A stretch of 13,518 bases of DNA from Planctomycetota bacterium (GTDB lineage: Bacteria; Planctomycetota; Phycisphaerae; UBA1845; PWPN01): the NCBI GenBank assembly GCA_016209665.1, contig JACQVT010000420.1, positions 1-13,518 of the forward strand, written 5' to 3'. A program made the translations under genes and the position numbers. Shown in pieces: positions 6,993-13,170 of this stretch (its first letter is position 1; every line of letters begins with the position of its first letter). Under the pieces are notes generated by a model. That model was not told the DNA's origin. It worked only from the letters and a program-made list of their open reading frames with translations, and did no database searches.

Positions 6993-8240
6993 ATGGATCG
7001 ACGGTTCTGTCCGGCAGCCTCGGCTGTCCTGGTGTGCGCGAGTATCCTGCCGACCACTGGTTGTGCGGCGAGGCCCGTCGTTCAGACCGGGATCGACGTG
7101 CTGGTGGCCGAGGGTTTCGGGCCGCTGAAGGGCAAGCGGGTCGGGCTGATCACCAATCCGACCGGCGTCACGTGGGACCTGCGGAGCACGGCCGACGTGT
7201 TGCACGCCGCCGGGGACGTGAGGCTGGCGGCGCTGTACGGTCCCGAGCACGGCATCCGGGGGGACGTGTTCGCGGGCGAGAAGGTGGGCGACAGCCGTGA
7301 TGAGCGGACCGGCGTGCCGGTGCACTCGCTGTACGGCAAGACGCGTAAGCCGACGCCCGAGATGCTCGCCGGGCTGGACGTGCTGGTCTATGACATCCAG
7401 GACATCGGCAGCCGGTCGTACACGTACATCAGCACGATGGCCGTCGCGATGGAGGCGGCGGCCGAGAACAAGGTCGCGTTCATGGTGCTCGACCGGCCGA
7501 ACCCGCTGACGGGCAACCGCGTCGAGGGGCGGCCGCTCGACCTGAAGTACAAGTCGTTCGTCGGGTACTTCCCGATTCCCTACGTGTACGGCATGACCTG
7601 CGGCGAGCTGGCCCGGATGATCAACGGCGAGGGTTGGCTGGCCGGCGGCATCCAATGCGACCTGACGGTCGTGCCCATGAAGGGGTGGAAGCGGGCGATG
7701 TGGTTCGACGAGACTCACCTGCCGTGGGTGCCGACGTCGCCGCACGTGCCGCGGCGCGATTCGGCACTGTTCTACGCGGCCACCGGCATCATGGGCGAGC
7801 TGCAAGTGCTCAGCGAGGGCGTGGGGTACACGCTGCCCTTCGAGCTGGCGGGGGCTCCGTTCGCCAAGCCGGACGAGGTCGCGCGGGCATTGAACAACCG
7901 GCGTCTGCCCGGCGTGTGGTTCCGGCCGTTGTCGTGGAAGCACTACTACCTGCGGGACAAGGACGCGGCCTACGGCGGCGTGCAGGTGCACATCACGGAC
8001 CGCGACGCGGTGGACCTGACCGCGATTCAGTTCCACGTGATGGGCGTCTTCCAGCGGTTGTATCCCGACGAGCCGTTCTTCGGCGGCAAGCGCGACGAGA
8101 TGTTTGACAAGGTCTGCGGCACGGACCGCATCCGGCGGATGTTCCTGGATCACGCGCCGGCGGACCAGATCGTGAAATACTGGAATGAGGGGCGCGAGGA
8201 GTTCATGACGAAGCGAACTAAGTATCTGATCTACAGGTAA
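6993..8240 (+). CDS. DUF1343 / GH171 family protein, NamZ-like exo-beta-N-acetylmuramidase candidate
   Basis: A 415-residue exported protein with a hydrophobic N-terminus and Cys24 in PTTGC, a weak lipobox. Family signatures are GLITNPTGV (51-59), LYGPEHGIRGD (81-91), LVYDIQDIGSRSYTYIS (131-147) and LDRPNPLTG (166-174), covering the DUF1343 fold at full length. DUF1343 is CAZy GH171; its founding member, Bacillus subtilis NamZ, removes N-acetylmuramic acid from the non-reducing ends of peptidoglycan fragments. Function by family is therefore cell-wall glycan breakdown or recycling, at the envelope or outside, but planctomycete members are numerous and may differ in substrate. AAGGTG at 6982-6987 precedes the ATG, 15 bp after the previous stop, which indicates an operon. 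The gene symbol namZ is not assigned because orthology is unproven. Confidence 0.85.
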   Translation: MDRRFCPAASAVLVCASILPTTGCAARPVVQTGIDVLVAEGFGPLKGKRVGLITNPTGVTWDLRSTADVLHAAGDVRLAALYGPEHGIRGDVFAGEKVGDSRDERTGVPVHSLYGKTRKPTPEMLAGLDVLVYDIQDIGSRSYTYISTMAVAMEAAAENKVAFMVLDRPNPLTGNRVEGRPLDLKYKSFVGYFPIPYVYGMTCGELARMINGEGWLAGGIQCDLTVVPMKGWKRAMWFDETHLPWVPTSPHVPRRDSALFYAATGIMGELQVLSEGVGYTLPFELAGAPFAKPDEVARALNNRRLPGVWFRPLSWKHYYLRDKDAAYGGVQVHITDRDAVDLTAIQFHVMGVFQRLYPDEPFFGGKRDEMFDKVCGTDRIRRMFLDHAPADQIVKYWNEGREEFMTKRTKYLIYR

Positions 8241-8249
8241 CGCATGACG

Positions 8250-8294
8250 CGGGCTGCGCCCGGAACGCAACGACGCGGCGACGCGGCGACGCGG
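8250..8294. repeat. Triloop hairpin and three tandem octads CGACGCGG
   Basis: Just after the DUF1343 gene, CGGGC-TGC-GCCCG (8250-8262) forms a 5-bp stem with a three-base loop. It is followed by three exact tandem copies of CGACGCGG (8271-8294), preceded by a related unit GAACGCAA. The eight-base period matches that of the element at 4655-4742, though the sequence differs. Confidence 0.6.
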
Positions 8295-8372
8295 GGAAGG
8301 GCAACAATAGCTCCGAGCATCTGGGCGGCGGGCGAAGACTCTGTGGGAAGCTGTGCAACATGACCGTCGGCG

Positions 8373-8390
8373 CACCGGACGCAGCCGGTG
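8373..8390. repeat. Inverted repeat CACCGG...CCGGTG before the heparinase-like gene
   Basis: CACCGG (8373-8378) pairs with CCGGTG (8385-8390) around six bases; the arms extend to nine with one mismatch. It lies about 35 bp before the ATG at 8424. It may be another repeat remnant or an RNA hairpin in the leader. No T run follows, so it is not a classic terminator. Confidence 0.4.
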
Positions 8391-8423
8391 GGCCTGGCGA
8401 TCGGGAATTTCGGGTGATGCACC

Positions 8424-10328
8424 ATGAGAGTTGATCGACGTATGCTGTTGTGCGTTCTGATCTGTACACCGACGTGGGCGCAGAGTGGCGGCCCACCCGC
8501 TGATGCGGACGTCCTGCGTACGCTCAGGTCGGGTCATCCGCGGCTGCTGGTGCTCGACGAGGACTTTGCCCGCGTCCGGGAGCTGATCGAGACGAACGCC
8601 GACGCGCGGCGGCTGCATGAGGGTCTCGTCAAGTACGCCACGCGGGTGCTGGACGACGAGCCCGTGGTGCACCGGCTGATCGGGCCGCGTTTGCTCGACC
8701 AGAGCCGCACGTGCCTGCACCGCGTCAGCACGCTGGCCGCTTTGTACCGGCTGGACGGCGACCCTTTACACGCGACGGGACGCGAAGCGTCCAAGAGCGA
8801 CGAAGTCGCGTCGCGTGTAAAGGGCGACCGGCGGTTCGCGGACCGGGCGATCAAGGAGATGCTGACCGCGGCGGCGTTCCCCGACTGGAATCCCAGGCAT
8901 TTCCTTGACACGGCGGAGATGGCCAACGCCCTGGGCATCGGCTACGACTGGCTGTATGACGTGCTGTCCGCGGAGCAGCGCCGGGCCATTCGCACCGCCA
9001 TCGTCGAGAAGGGGCTCACGCCCGGCCTGGCCGTCTATCGCAAGGGCGGCTGGTGGGCGGACGCCGTCCACAACTGGAACCAGGTCTGTAACGGCGGCAT
9101 GACCGTCGGGGCGCTGGCCATCGCCGACGAGGAGCGTGCCATCGCCGCCGAGGTGATCGGTTTCGCCCGCCGGTCGATTCCCCGGGCAATGGCCACGTTC
9201 GCACCGGACGGCGGCTGGCCTGAAGGCCCGGGCTATTGGAACTACGCGACGCGCTACACCGCGTACTACTGGGCGGCGCTCAATACGGCGCTGGACAACG
9301 ACTTCGACCTGAAATCGATGCCAGGCTTTGCCGACACCGGTTTGTTCCGGATTCACTGCGAGGGTCCGACGGGGCTGGCGTTCAACTACGCCGACGGGGG
9401 CAGTACGGTCGGCGGGTCGGGCCAGATGATGTACTTCGCTCGCCTGTTCGATCGACCCGTGTATGCCGCCTATGCCCGCGAGCATCGGTCGGACACCGGC
9501 GTGTTCGACCTGCTGTGGTACGACGCCCGCGGGACGGCCGCGGACATCGACAAGCTGCCGGCCGCGGCGTGGTTCCGGGGGATCGACGTGGCGTTCCTGC
9601 GGAGCAAGTGGCACGATCCGGCGGCCACGTTCGTGGGGTTCAAGGGCGGAGACAACCGGGCCAATCACAGCCACCTCGATCTGGGCACGTTCGTGCTGGA
9701 CGGGCAGGGCGAGCGGTGGGCGGTCGAACTCGGCGCCGACGACTACAACATGCCCGGCTACTTCGGGTCGCAGCGATGGACCTACTATCGCCTGCGGACC
9801 GAGGGCCAGAACACGCTGGTCATCAACGGCGAGAACCAGGACCCCAAGGCCAAGGCCCCGATCGTGGCGTTCGATTCGTCGTCCGATCGGTCGTTCGCGG
9901 TCGCCGATCTTTCGGCGGCGTATGCCAAGCACGCCCGGCGCGTGCAACGGGGCGTGGCCCTGCTGGATAGCCAGGCGGTGCTGATCCAGGACGAGATCGA
10001 CGCGGCATCGCCGGTCGAGGTGGCGTGGTCGATGCACACCACGGCCGCGGCGGAACCCGATGGCCGAGACGTTATTATGACACTCAACGGCAAGACGATG
10101 CGGGCTCGCGTGCTCGAGCCGGCCAGCGCCGCCTGGACGGTGGAAGAGGTCAAGCTCGATCCGCCGCTAAAGCCGTTGCGGGACACGCGCAAGCTGATGC
10201 TGGGGCTGCGGACGGAGGGCGCGGCATCTCGGATCGTGGTGCTCATGTCGCCGGGGGCGGCTTCGGCGGCCGCGGATGCGCCTGTGGTCAGGCCGCTGGC
10301 CCAGTGGTTGCAGCCGGTGGGCGGCTGA
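8424..10328 (+). CDS. Heparinase II/III-like exported protein (putative polysaccharide lyase)
   Basis: A 634-residue protein with a signal peptide (residues 1-19, likely cut after TWA). An alpha-helical toroid-like region follows, to about residue 380, with HNWNQVCNGG at 216-225. Next is a beta-sandwich with the heparinase II/III signature NHSHLDLGTF at 414-423 and GQNTLVING. Relatives cleave uronate-containing polysaccharides by beta-elimination; the substrate is not predictable here. Residues 114-135 are not part of the fold: they are encoded by an inserted palindromic element, and removing them restores LYRLDGD-RRFADRAIKEM. The gene lies 183 bp after the DUF1343 gene in the same direction, with repeats between, so co-transcription is possible but not certain. 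Only a weak ribosome-binding sequence (GGGTGATG) is seen before the ATG. Confidence 0.85.
   Translation: MRVDRRMLLCVLICTPTWAQSGGPPADADVLRTLRSGHPRLLVLDEDFARVRELIETNADARRLHEGLVKYATRVLDDEPVVHRLIGPRLLDQSRTCLHRVSTLAALYRLDGDPLHATGREASKSDEVASRVKGDRRFADRAIKEMLTAAAFPDWNPRHFLDTAEMANALGIGYDWLYDVLSAEQRRAIRTAIVEKGLTPGLAVYRKGGWWADAVHNWNQVCNGGMTVGALAIADEERAIAAEVIGFARRSIPRAMATFAPDGGWPEGPGYWNYATRYTAYYWAALNTALDNDFDLKSMPGFADTGLFRIHCEGPTGLAFNYADGGSTVGGSGQMMYFARLFDRPVYAAYAREHRSDTGVFDLLWYDARGTAADIDKLPAAAWFRGIDVAFLRSKWHDPAATFVGFKGGDNRANHSHLDLGTFVLDGQGERWAVELGADDYNMPGYFGSQRWTYYRLRTEGQNTLVINGENQDPKAKAPIVAFDSSSDRSFAVADLSAAYAKHARRVQRGVALLDSQAVLIQDEIDAASPVEVAWSMHTTAAAEPDGRDVIMTLNGKTMRARVLEPASAAWTVEEVKLDPPLKPLRDTRKLMLGLRTEGAASRIVVLMSPGAASAAADAPVVRPLAQWLQPVGG
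8757..8829. mobile_element. 66-bp palindromic element inserted in frame in the heparinase-like gene
   Basis: Perfect 16-bp arms, 8762-8777 (CCCTTTACACGCGACG) and 8809-8824, enclose two small hairpins with GAA loops: GGACGC/GCGTCC (8778-8792) and GCGAC/GTCGC (8797-8809, overlapping the right arm by one base). This draws a three-way junction. The direct repeat GGCGACC (8757-8763 and 8823-8829) flanks it and looks like a target duplication. The period is 66 bp, or 22 codons, with no stop. Precise removal leaves an uninterrupted, sensible protein. It is a non-autonomous MITE- or REP-like element; no transposase is nearby. Confidence 0.85.
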
Positions 10329-10637
10329 CGGACCGTGCCCGAACGGCATCGCCGGCGACAGGTTCGCTTCCGGTGGTCGGGCTGGGTCTGTTCCCGTGGG
10401 CATGGATTGTAAGTGCTGAGCTGGACGGAAGTTGTGCGTAGGCGCGGAGCGACCGGCGCAGGTTGGTTCGTGCAGGTTTTTTTCGCGGGCACGTCTTCTC
10501 TCCCCGCGATGGGTGGACTCGCGTATTGCCTTGTCACGCCACCCCCGGTATGAACAGAATCAGCGTGCCGAGGCAGTCACTTCGGGCGGCGCGGCGTCGA
10601 GCGTGCATGTCTTAGAACGGGAGAAGGAGCGATCGGC
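10329..10637. other. Intergenic region after the heparinase-like gene
   Basis: 309 bp without a convincing gene. Short open frames here have arginine- and cysteine-rich shadow composition. No clear terminator hairpin follows the stop; a run of seven T at 10477-10483 has no stem before it. The only readable signals are a possible promoter at 10526-10554 and the strong ribosome binding site at 10624-10629. Confidence 0.6.
10526..10554 (+). promoter_or_regulatory. Possible promoter for the 10638 gene
   Basis: TTGCCT (10526-10531), a 17-base spacer and TATGAA (10549-10554) match the sigma70 consensus at 4 of 6 positions in each box. The distance to the GTG start is about 84 bp. Weak by itself. 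Confidence 0.3.
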
Positions 10638-11072
10638 GTGCTCACGGAAATCTTCGCGGCGACGGAGTCGGAACTCAAGGGCATGGACCTCGGTTTGAGC
10701 CCGCTGGGGCGCTTTCCCACCCTGGAGTCCTGGGGGGTGCAGCCGCTCATGATCGCCCAGCTCCAGGCAATCCTGGAGGAGAGCGATCTGAAGGACACGG
10801 ATTGCGTTCTGGAACGTACGGCCGAGCCGCTTCGCGTGGCGGGCGATGAGGGGCCGTGGGTCTATCCGGTGCCGACATCGATGCGCGATGCTCTGGCGGG
10901 GGCGGATGTGGATGGCATCCGGCCCGTGGCCGACCAGTGGTTCGCGACCGAGGAGTGGCGACTTGAGGATTGGCCGCGGGAGGCCTTCGACGAATGGCTG
11001 GACGAACTGCTCGAACTGGCGGAGGAGGCGATCGAGGCCGACCGGCAGTTGTACCTGTGGGTGTGCCAGTGA
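10638..11072 (+). CDS. Small cytoplasmic protein of unknown function, 144 residues
   Basis: A GTG start at 10638 is chosen because AAGGAG (10624-10629) lies 8 bases before it. The product is acidic with no signal peptide or membrane segment. The C-terminal half has VADQWFATEEWRLEDW (97-112), then an acidic amphipathic helix and a terminal LYLWV. I recall small bacterial proteins with the same W-A-x-T-E-E and terminal YLW pattern, annotated as hypothetical, and know no function for them. It is separated by 309 bp from the gene before and 181 bp from the gene after, so it is probably a single-gene unit. A small immunity-type or stress protein is possible, but nothing shows it. Confidence 0.75.
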   Translation: MLTEIFAATESELKGMDLGLSPLGRFPTLESWGVQPLMIAQLQAILEESDLKDTDCVLERTAEPLRVAGDEGPWVYPVPTSMRDALAGADVDGIRPVADQWFATEEWRLEDWPREAFDEWLDELLELAEEAIEADRQLYLWVCQ

Positions 11073-11136
11073 GCGCTCAAGCCGCGGGGGCCAGAGTTTC
11101 CGACCATACCGTCTGTCCTCGCTATGTCGAACGATA

Positions 11137-11169
11137 GTCATAAGATGCTGACTCAGCGTTGTTTATGAC
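11137..11169. promoter_or_regulatory. Candidate operator dyad 1 (GTCATAA...TTATGAC)
   Basis: GTCATAA (11137-11143) and TTATGAC (11163-11169) form a perfect 7-bp inverted repeat spaced by 19 bases. Nested at almost the same centre is a second dyad, GCTGA-C-TCAGC (11147-11157). It lies 38 bp upstream of the -35 box of the following operon. Because the operon encodes an Xre-type regulator, autoregulatory binding here is a reasonable inference. Confidence 0.5.
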
Positions 11170-11206
11170 CACAGATAAGGAGGGCGGTGTTGTGTTGTAT
11201 GCAAGC

Positions 11207-11235
11207 TTGACGTTGATGTCATAGTAGACTAGAAT
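11207..11235 (+). promoter_or_regulatory. Promoter of the nucleotidyltransferase/Xre operon
   Basis: TTGACG (11207-11212), a 17-base spacer and TAGAAT (11230-11235) each match the sigma70 consensus at 5 of 6 positions. Transcription would start near 11242, giving a leader of only about 12 bases before the ATG at 11254. Confidence 0.6.
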
Positions 11236-11238
11236 GAC
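11218..11238. promoter_or_regulatory. Candidate operator dyad 2 (GTCAT...ATGAC) over the -10 box
   Basis: GTCAT (11218-11222) and ATGAC (11234-11238) are inverted around 11 bases and overlap the -10 box. The half-site is the same GTCAT as in dyad 1. The centres are about 75 bp apart, close to seven helical turns. A repressor bound here would block the promoter. Confidence 0.5.
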
Positions 11239-11253
11239 AAGGATCGTTGCTCG

Positions 11254-11814
11254 ATGCGACGGCTACCGGGCTTCGGCGAAGATGGGCTCCTACCGCCGGG
11301 AGACTATGTCCTGACGATCACCGAGCTTCGAGACTCGATGCTCGTCCATGGCCCCGAGCCGCTGGTCGACCAGCCCGGATGGGACGTGGAGTGGCGCGGG
11401 ATGCTGGTGGACAACCTAGCCATCCTGGTCGGAGAACTGCATCAAGTCGGGATCAGCGAGATATTCATCGATGGGTCGTTCGTCGAAGACAAGGGACATC
11501 CGAACGACGTGGACGGCTACTTTGTCTGTGATCTCATGGAATTGGCGAGCGGCAGACTTGAGCGGGAACTCAATCTGCTTGATCCCTACAAAATCTGGAC
11601 CTGGGATCCCGCGAGTCGCCGACCGTATCGCGGTTATCCGAAGAAGCAGTTGCCCATGTGGCATCAGTACCGCGTCGAGTTGTACCCGCACTATGGGCAG
11701 TTGTGCGGCGTTGTGGATGCTCGGGGCAACGAGCTGGAGTTCCCGTCGGCGTTCCGGCAATCGCGACGAGACGGCAAGCCTCGCGGCATCATCAAGATCG
11801 GGGATGAGTCATGA
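11254..11814 (+). CDS. DUF6932-type nucleotidyltransferase-like protein, first gene of a two-gene module
   Basis: 186 residues, cytoplasmic. The N-terminus has LPPGDYVLTITEL. Residues 71-90 hold FIDGSFVEDKGHPNDVDGYF, the hG[GS] plus DxD pattern of minimal nucleotidyltransferases (Gly74-Ser75, Asp85, Asp87); Glu142 in RVELYP could be the third carboxylate. The C-terminal FRQSRRDGKPRGIIKI is what I recall as typical of DUF6932. By fold it may transfer a nucleotide to a protein or RNA, but no reaction is known to me for this family. AAGGA at 11239-11243 precedes the ATG by 10 bases. The stop overlaps the start of the Xre gene by 4 bp (ATGA), so translation is probably coupled. It resembles the effector half of a toxin-antitoxin pair; that is inference. 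Confidence 0.75.
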   Translation: MRRLPGFGEDGLLPPGDYVLTITELRDSMLVHGPEPLVDQPGWDVEWRGMLVDNLAILVGELHQVGISEIFIDGSFVEDKGHPNDVDGYFVCDLMELASGRLERELNLLDPYKIWTWDPASRRPYRGYPKKQLPMWHQYRVELYPHYGQLCGVVDARGNELEFPSAFRQSRRDGKPRGIIKIGDES

Positions 11815-12257
11815 TTCGCACCGAGCTGGAATACCGTGAAGCCAGCAAGCGGCTCGCCGAGGAGAAAGCCCGCCTGGATCAACAGGAGGCGAAGCTCAGG
11901 GAGATGAAGCTTGCCCCTGACGAGATCAAGCGCGCGATGGACCCCATGCGATCCTTCCACATGCAGCTTGCGGAGGAGATCGCCAGCTATGAGCGTCTCA
12001 AACGCGGCGAGTTCGACGAGGTGCGGAACCTGCAAGGTCTTGGCAATCTGCTCGTGGGTCTTCGGATCGCCCGGGGCGTCAGCCAGCGCGAGCTGGCCAG
12101 CCGGCTCGGCGTTCACGAGTCGCAAATCTCGCGGGACGAGCGCAACGAGTATCGGAACGTCACGCTCGAGCGGGCCGCCCGCATTCTCGCCGCCCTAGGC
12201 GTGGAGGCTCGGACCACGGTCGAGTTGACGGGGCGGTACGAACTGCAGCCCGTGTGA
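11811..12257 (+). CDS. Xre-family HTH regulator with N-terminal coiled coil, likely partner of the DUF6932 protein
   Basis: 148 residues. Residues 8-36 are a charged heptad-like helix (REASKRLAEEKARLDQQEAKL), a probable coiled coil. A linker with RAMDPMRSFHMQLAEEI follows, and residues 75-130 are a Cro/C1-type helix-turn-helix with SQRELASRLGVHESQISRDE as the recognition region. The start overlaps the preceding stop by 4 bp. Architecture and coupling fit an antitoxin-type regulator that binds both its partner protein and the operon promoter, where GTCAT dyads occur. An ordinary transcription regulator is also possible. The following gene is convergent. Confidence 0.85.
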   Translation: MIRTELEYREASKRLAEEKARLDQQEAKLREMKLAPDEIKRAMDPMRSFHMQLAEEIASYERLKRGEFDEVRNLQGLGNLLVGLRIARGVSQRELASRLGVHESQISRDERNEYRNVTLERAARILAALGVEARTTVELTGRYELQPV

Positions 12258-12261
12258 GAGA

Positions 12262-12393
12262 TCACAAGAACTTCACGAGCTTGTCATGCACCAGCCGGGT
12301 GTAAAGGCGAGGGATCATATCTTGCATTCCGGGAATCCAATCCCAATTTGCAAAGGGCTGCCGAGGGGACGTCGACCCGGGGCCCGGAGCCGG
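12262..12393 (-). other. In-frame protein-like tail after the membrane protein stop
   Basis: Reading on in the same frame past the TAG at 12394-12396 gives about 43 codons to a TGA at 12262-12264, ending FANWDWIPGMQDMIPRL then YTRLVHDKLVKFL. The composition is protein-like rather than shadow-like. It may be the remnant of another gene, a read-through extension, or chance. No start codon with a ribosome binding site is seen for it alone. Confidence 0.3.
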
Positions 12394-13115
12394 CTATGGT
12401 TTCGATGATGGCCGGGCGTCGCGGGCCGCGCCACCCTCCATCAGGCCCTGGAGAACCTGAGCTGGATTTCCAGGCACGACGTCTTCCCGTTCCGACCAGA
12501 CGAAGTCCCCGTTGAGCCTCTCCATGTGGAGTCTCTGCGACGGGACCAGCGGCTGCCCCGATGCGAGGATGCCGAGCCACATCTCGCCGTCTACACTGCG
12601 AACGATATCAAAGGTAGACGCAGGCCAAGGCATGTCGTCATCGATGGGGAAGTACCGCTGTCCTTTGAGGAGGAGGCTCTTACCATCTCCGATGTCGAAG
12701 ATGTAGCCGGAGCCCTCATCCTCGTATTCCTCGATCTCGATGACGTTGAAGGCGGTGACATGTTTTGCGGAAACCCTGCCCTGTCGCAGGATGCCCTCGA
12801 TCCGCGGTTTCGTGTGCCGCTGAAACTCCCTGAAGTAGCCGCGCCGCGCCAGCGGAAGTAGCCCGAGAGTACCGCGATCAGCGCATAGAGGCAGATGATC
12901 CCGAAGAGAATGAGAATCGCGGCTGGGACAGCGAGCAGTATGGGGCTGAGGGCGATGAGTCCAGTGGCCAGACCGGCGGACAGAACCAGGCCTCCCGTCC
13001 AGAGGACCGCCCACTTTGCGGCACGAACGGCTGACGGAGGCGATGCGTTATCCAGCCACCGAAAGAGGTAGTATCGTTCCTCGCCGGTCATGTCGCGCAC
13101 GGATTCGTGGTACAT
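12394..13115 (-). pseudogene. Two-helix membrane protein, frameshifted
   Basis: The N-terminal part reads from ATG 13115 in one frame: MYHESVRDMTGEERYYLFRW, then two hydrophobic segments at about residues 36-57 and 58-83, ending GYFRWR. The C-terminal part continues in another frame from about 12844 (RGYFREFQRHTKPRIEG) to the stop at 12394. It contains VIEIEEYEDEGSGYIFDIGDG, then LLLKGQRYFP and LASGQPLVPSQ. One missing base (or two extra) in the GC-only tract 12841-12850 explains the break; the joined protein is about 240 residues. The C-terminal domain looks cytoplasmic, beta-rich and full length, so either a recent mutation or a sequence error is possible. Function unknown. A weak ribosome binding site makes the start uncertain (a TTG directly precedes the ATG). 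Confidence 0.7.
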
Positions 13116-13131
13116 CAACGTCAGTTTCTCA

Positions 13132-13150
13132 GGCAGGTCGTTGACCTGCC
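13132..13150. terminator. GGCAGGTC hairpin between two minus-strand genes
   Basis: GGCAGGTC (13132-13139) and GACCTGCC (13143-13150) form a perfect 8-bp stem with a GTT loop, 20 bp after the stop of the right-edge gene in its reading direction. No T run follows on the minus strand. It could be a weak terminator, an RNA-stabilising hairpin or another of the triloop palindromes common in this window. Confidence 0.4.
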
Positions 13151-13170
13151 CTACGTGGTTGCGTACGGAT

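Noticed and set aside
7082..7339. Small minus-strand gene inside the DUF1343 gene
   Set aside because: Out-of-frame shadow with Ser/Pro/Thr-rich composition, no ribosome binding site and full overlap with a clear family member.
4725..8720. A 1331-codon open frame on the minus strand opposite the GH172, GH171 and heparinase-like genes
   Set aside because: It mirrors the codon pattern of the real plus-strand genes in GC-rich DNA. Its product is Arg-, His-, Val- and Pro-rich without any recognisable motif, while the plus strand encodes clear families.
10470..10500. Rho-independent terminator at the T run after the heparinase-like gene
   Set aside because: The seven T at 10477-10483 are not preceded by a stable stem, and the site is about 150 bp past the stop codon.
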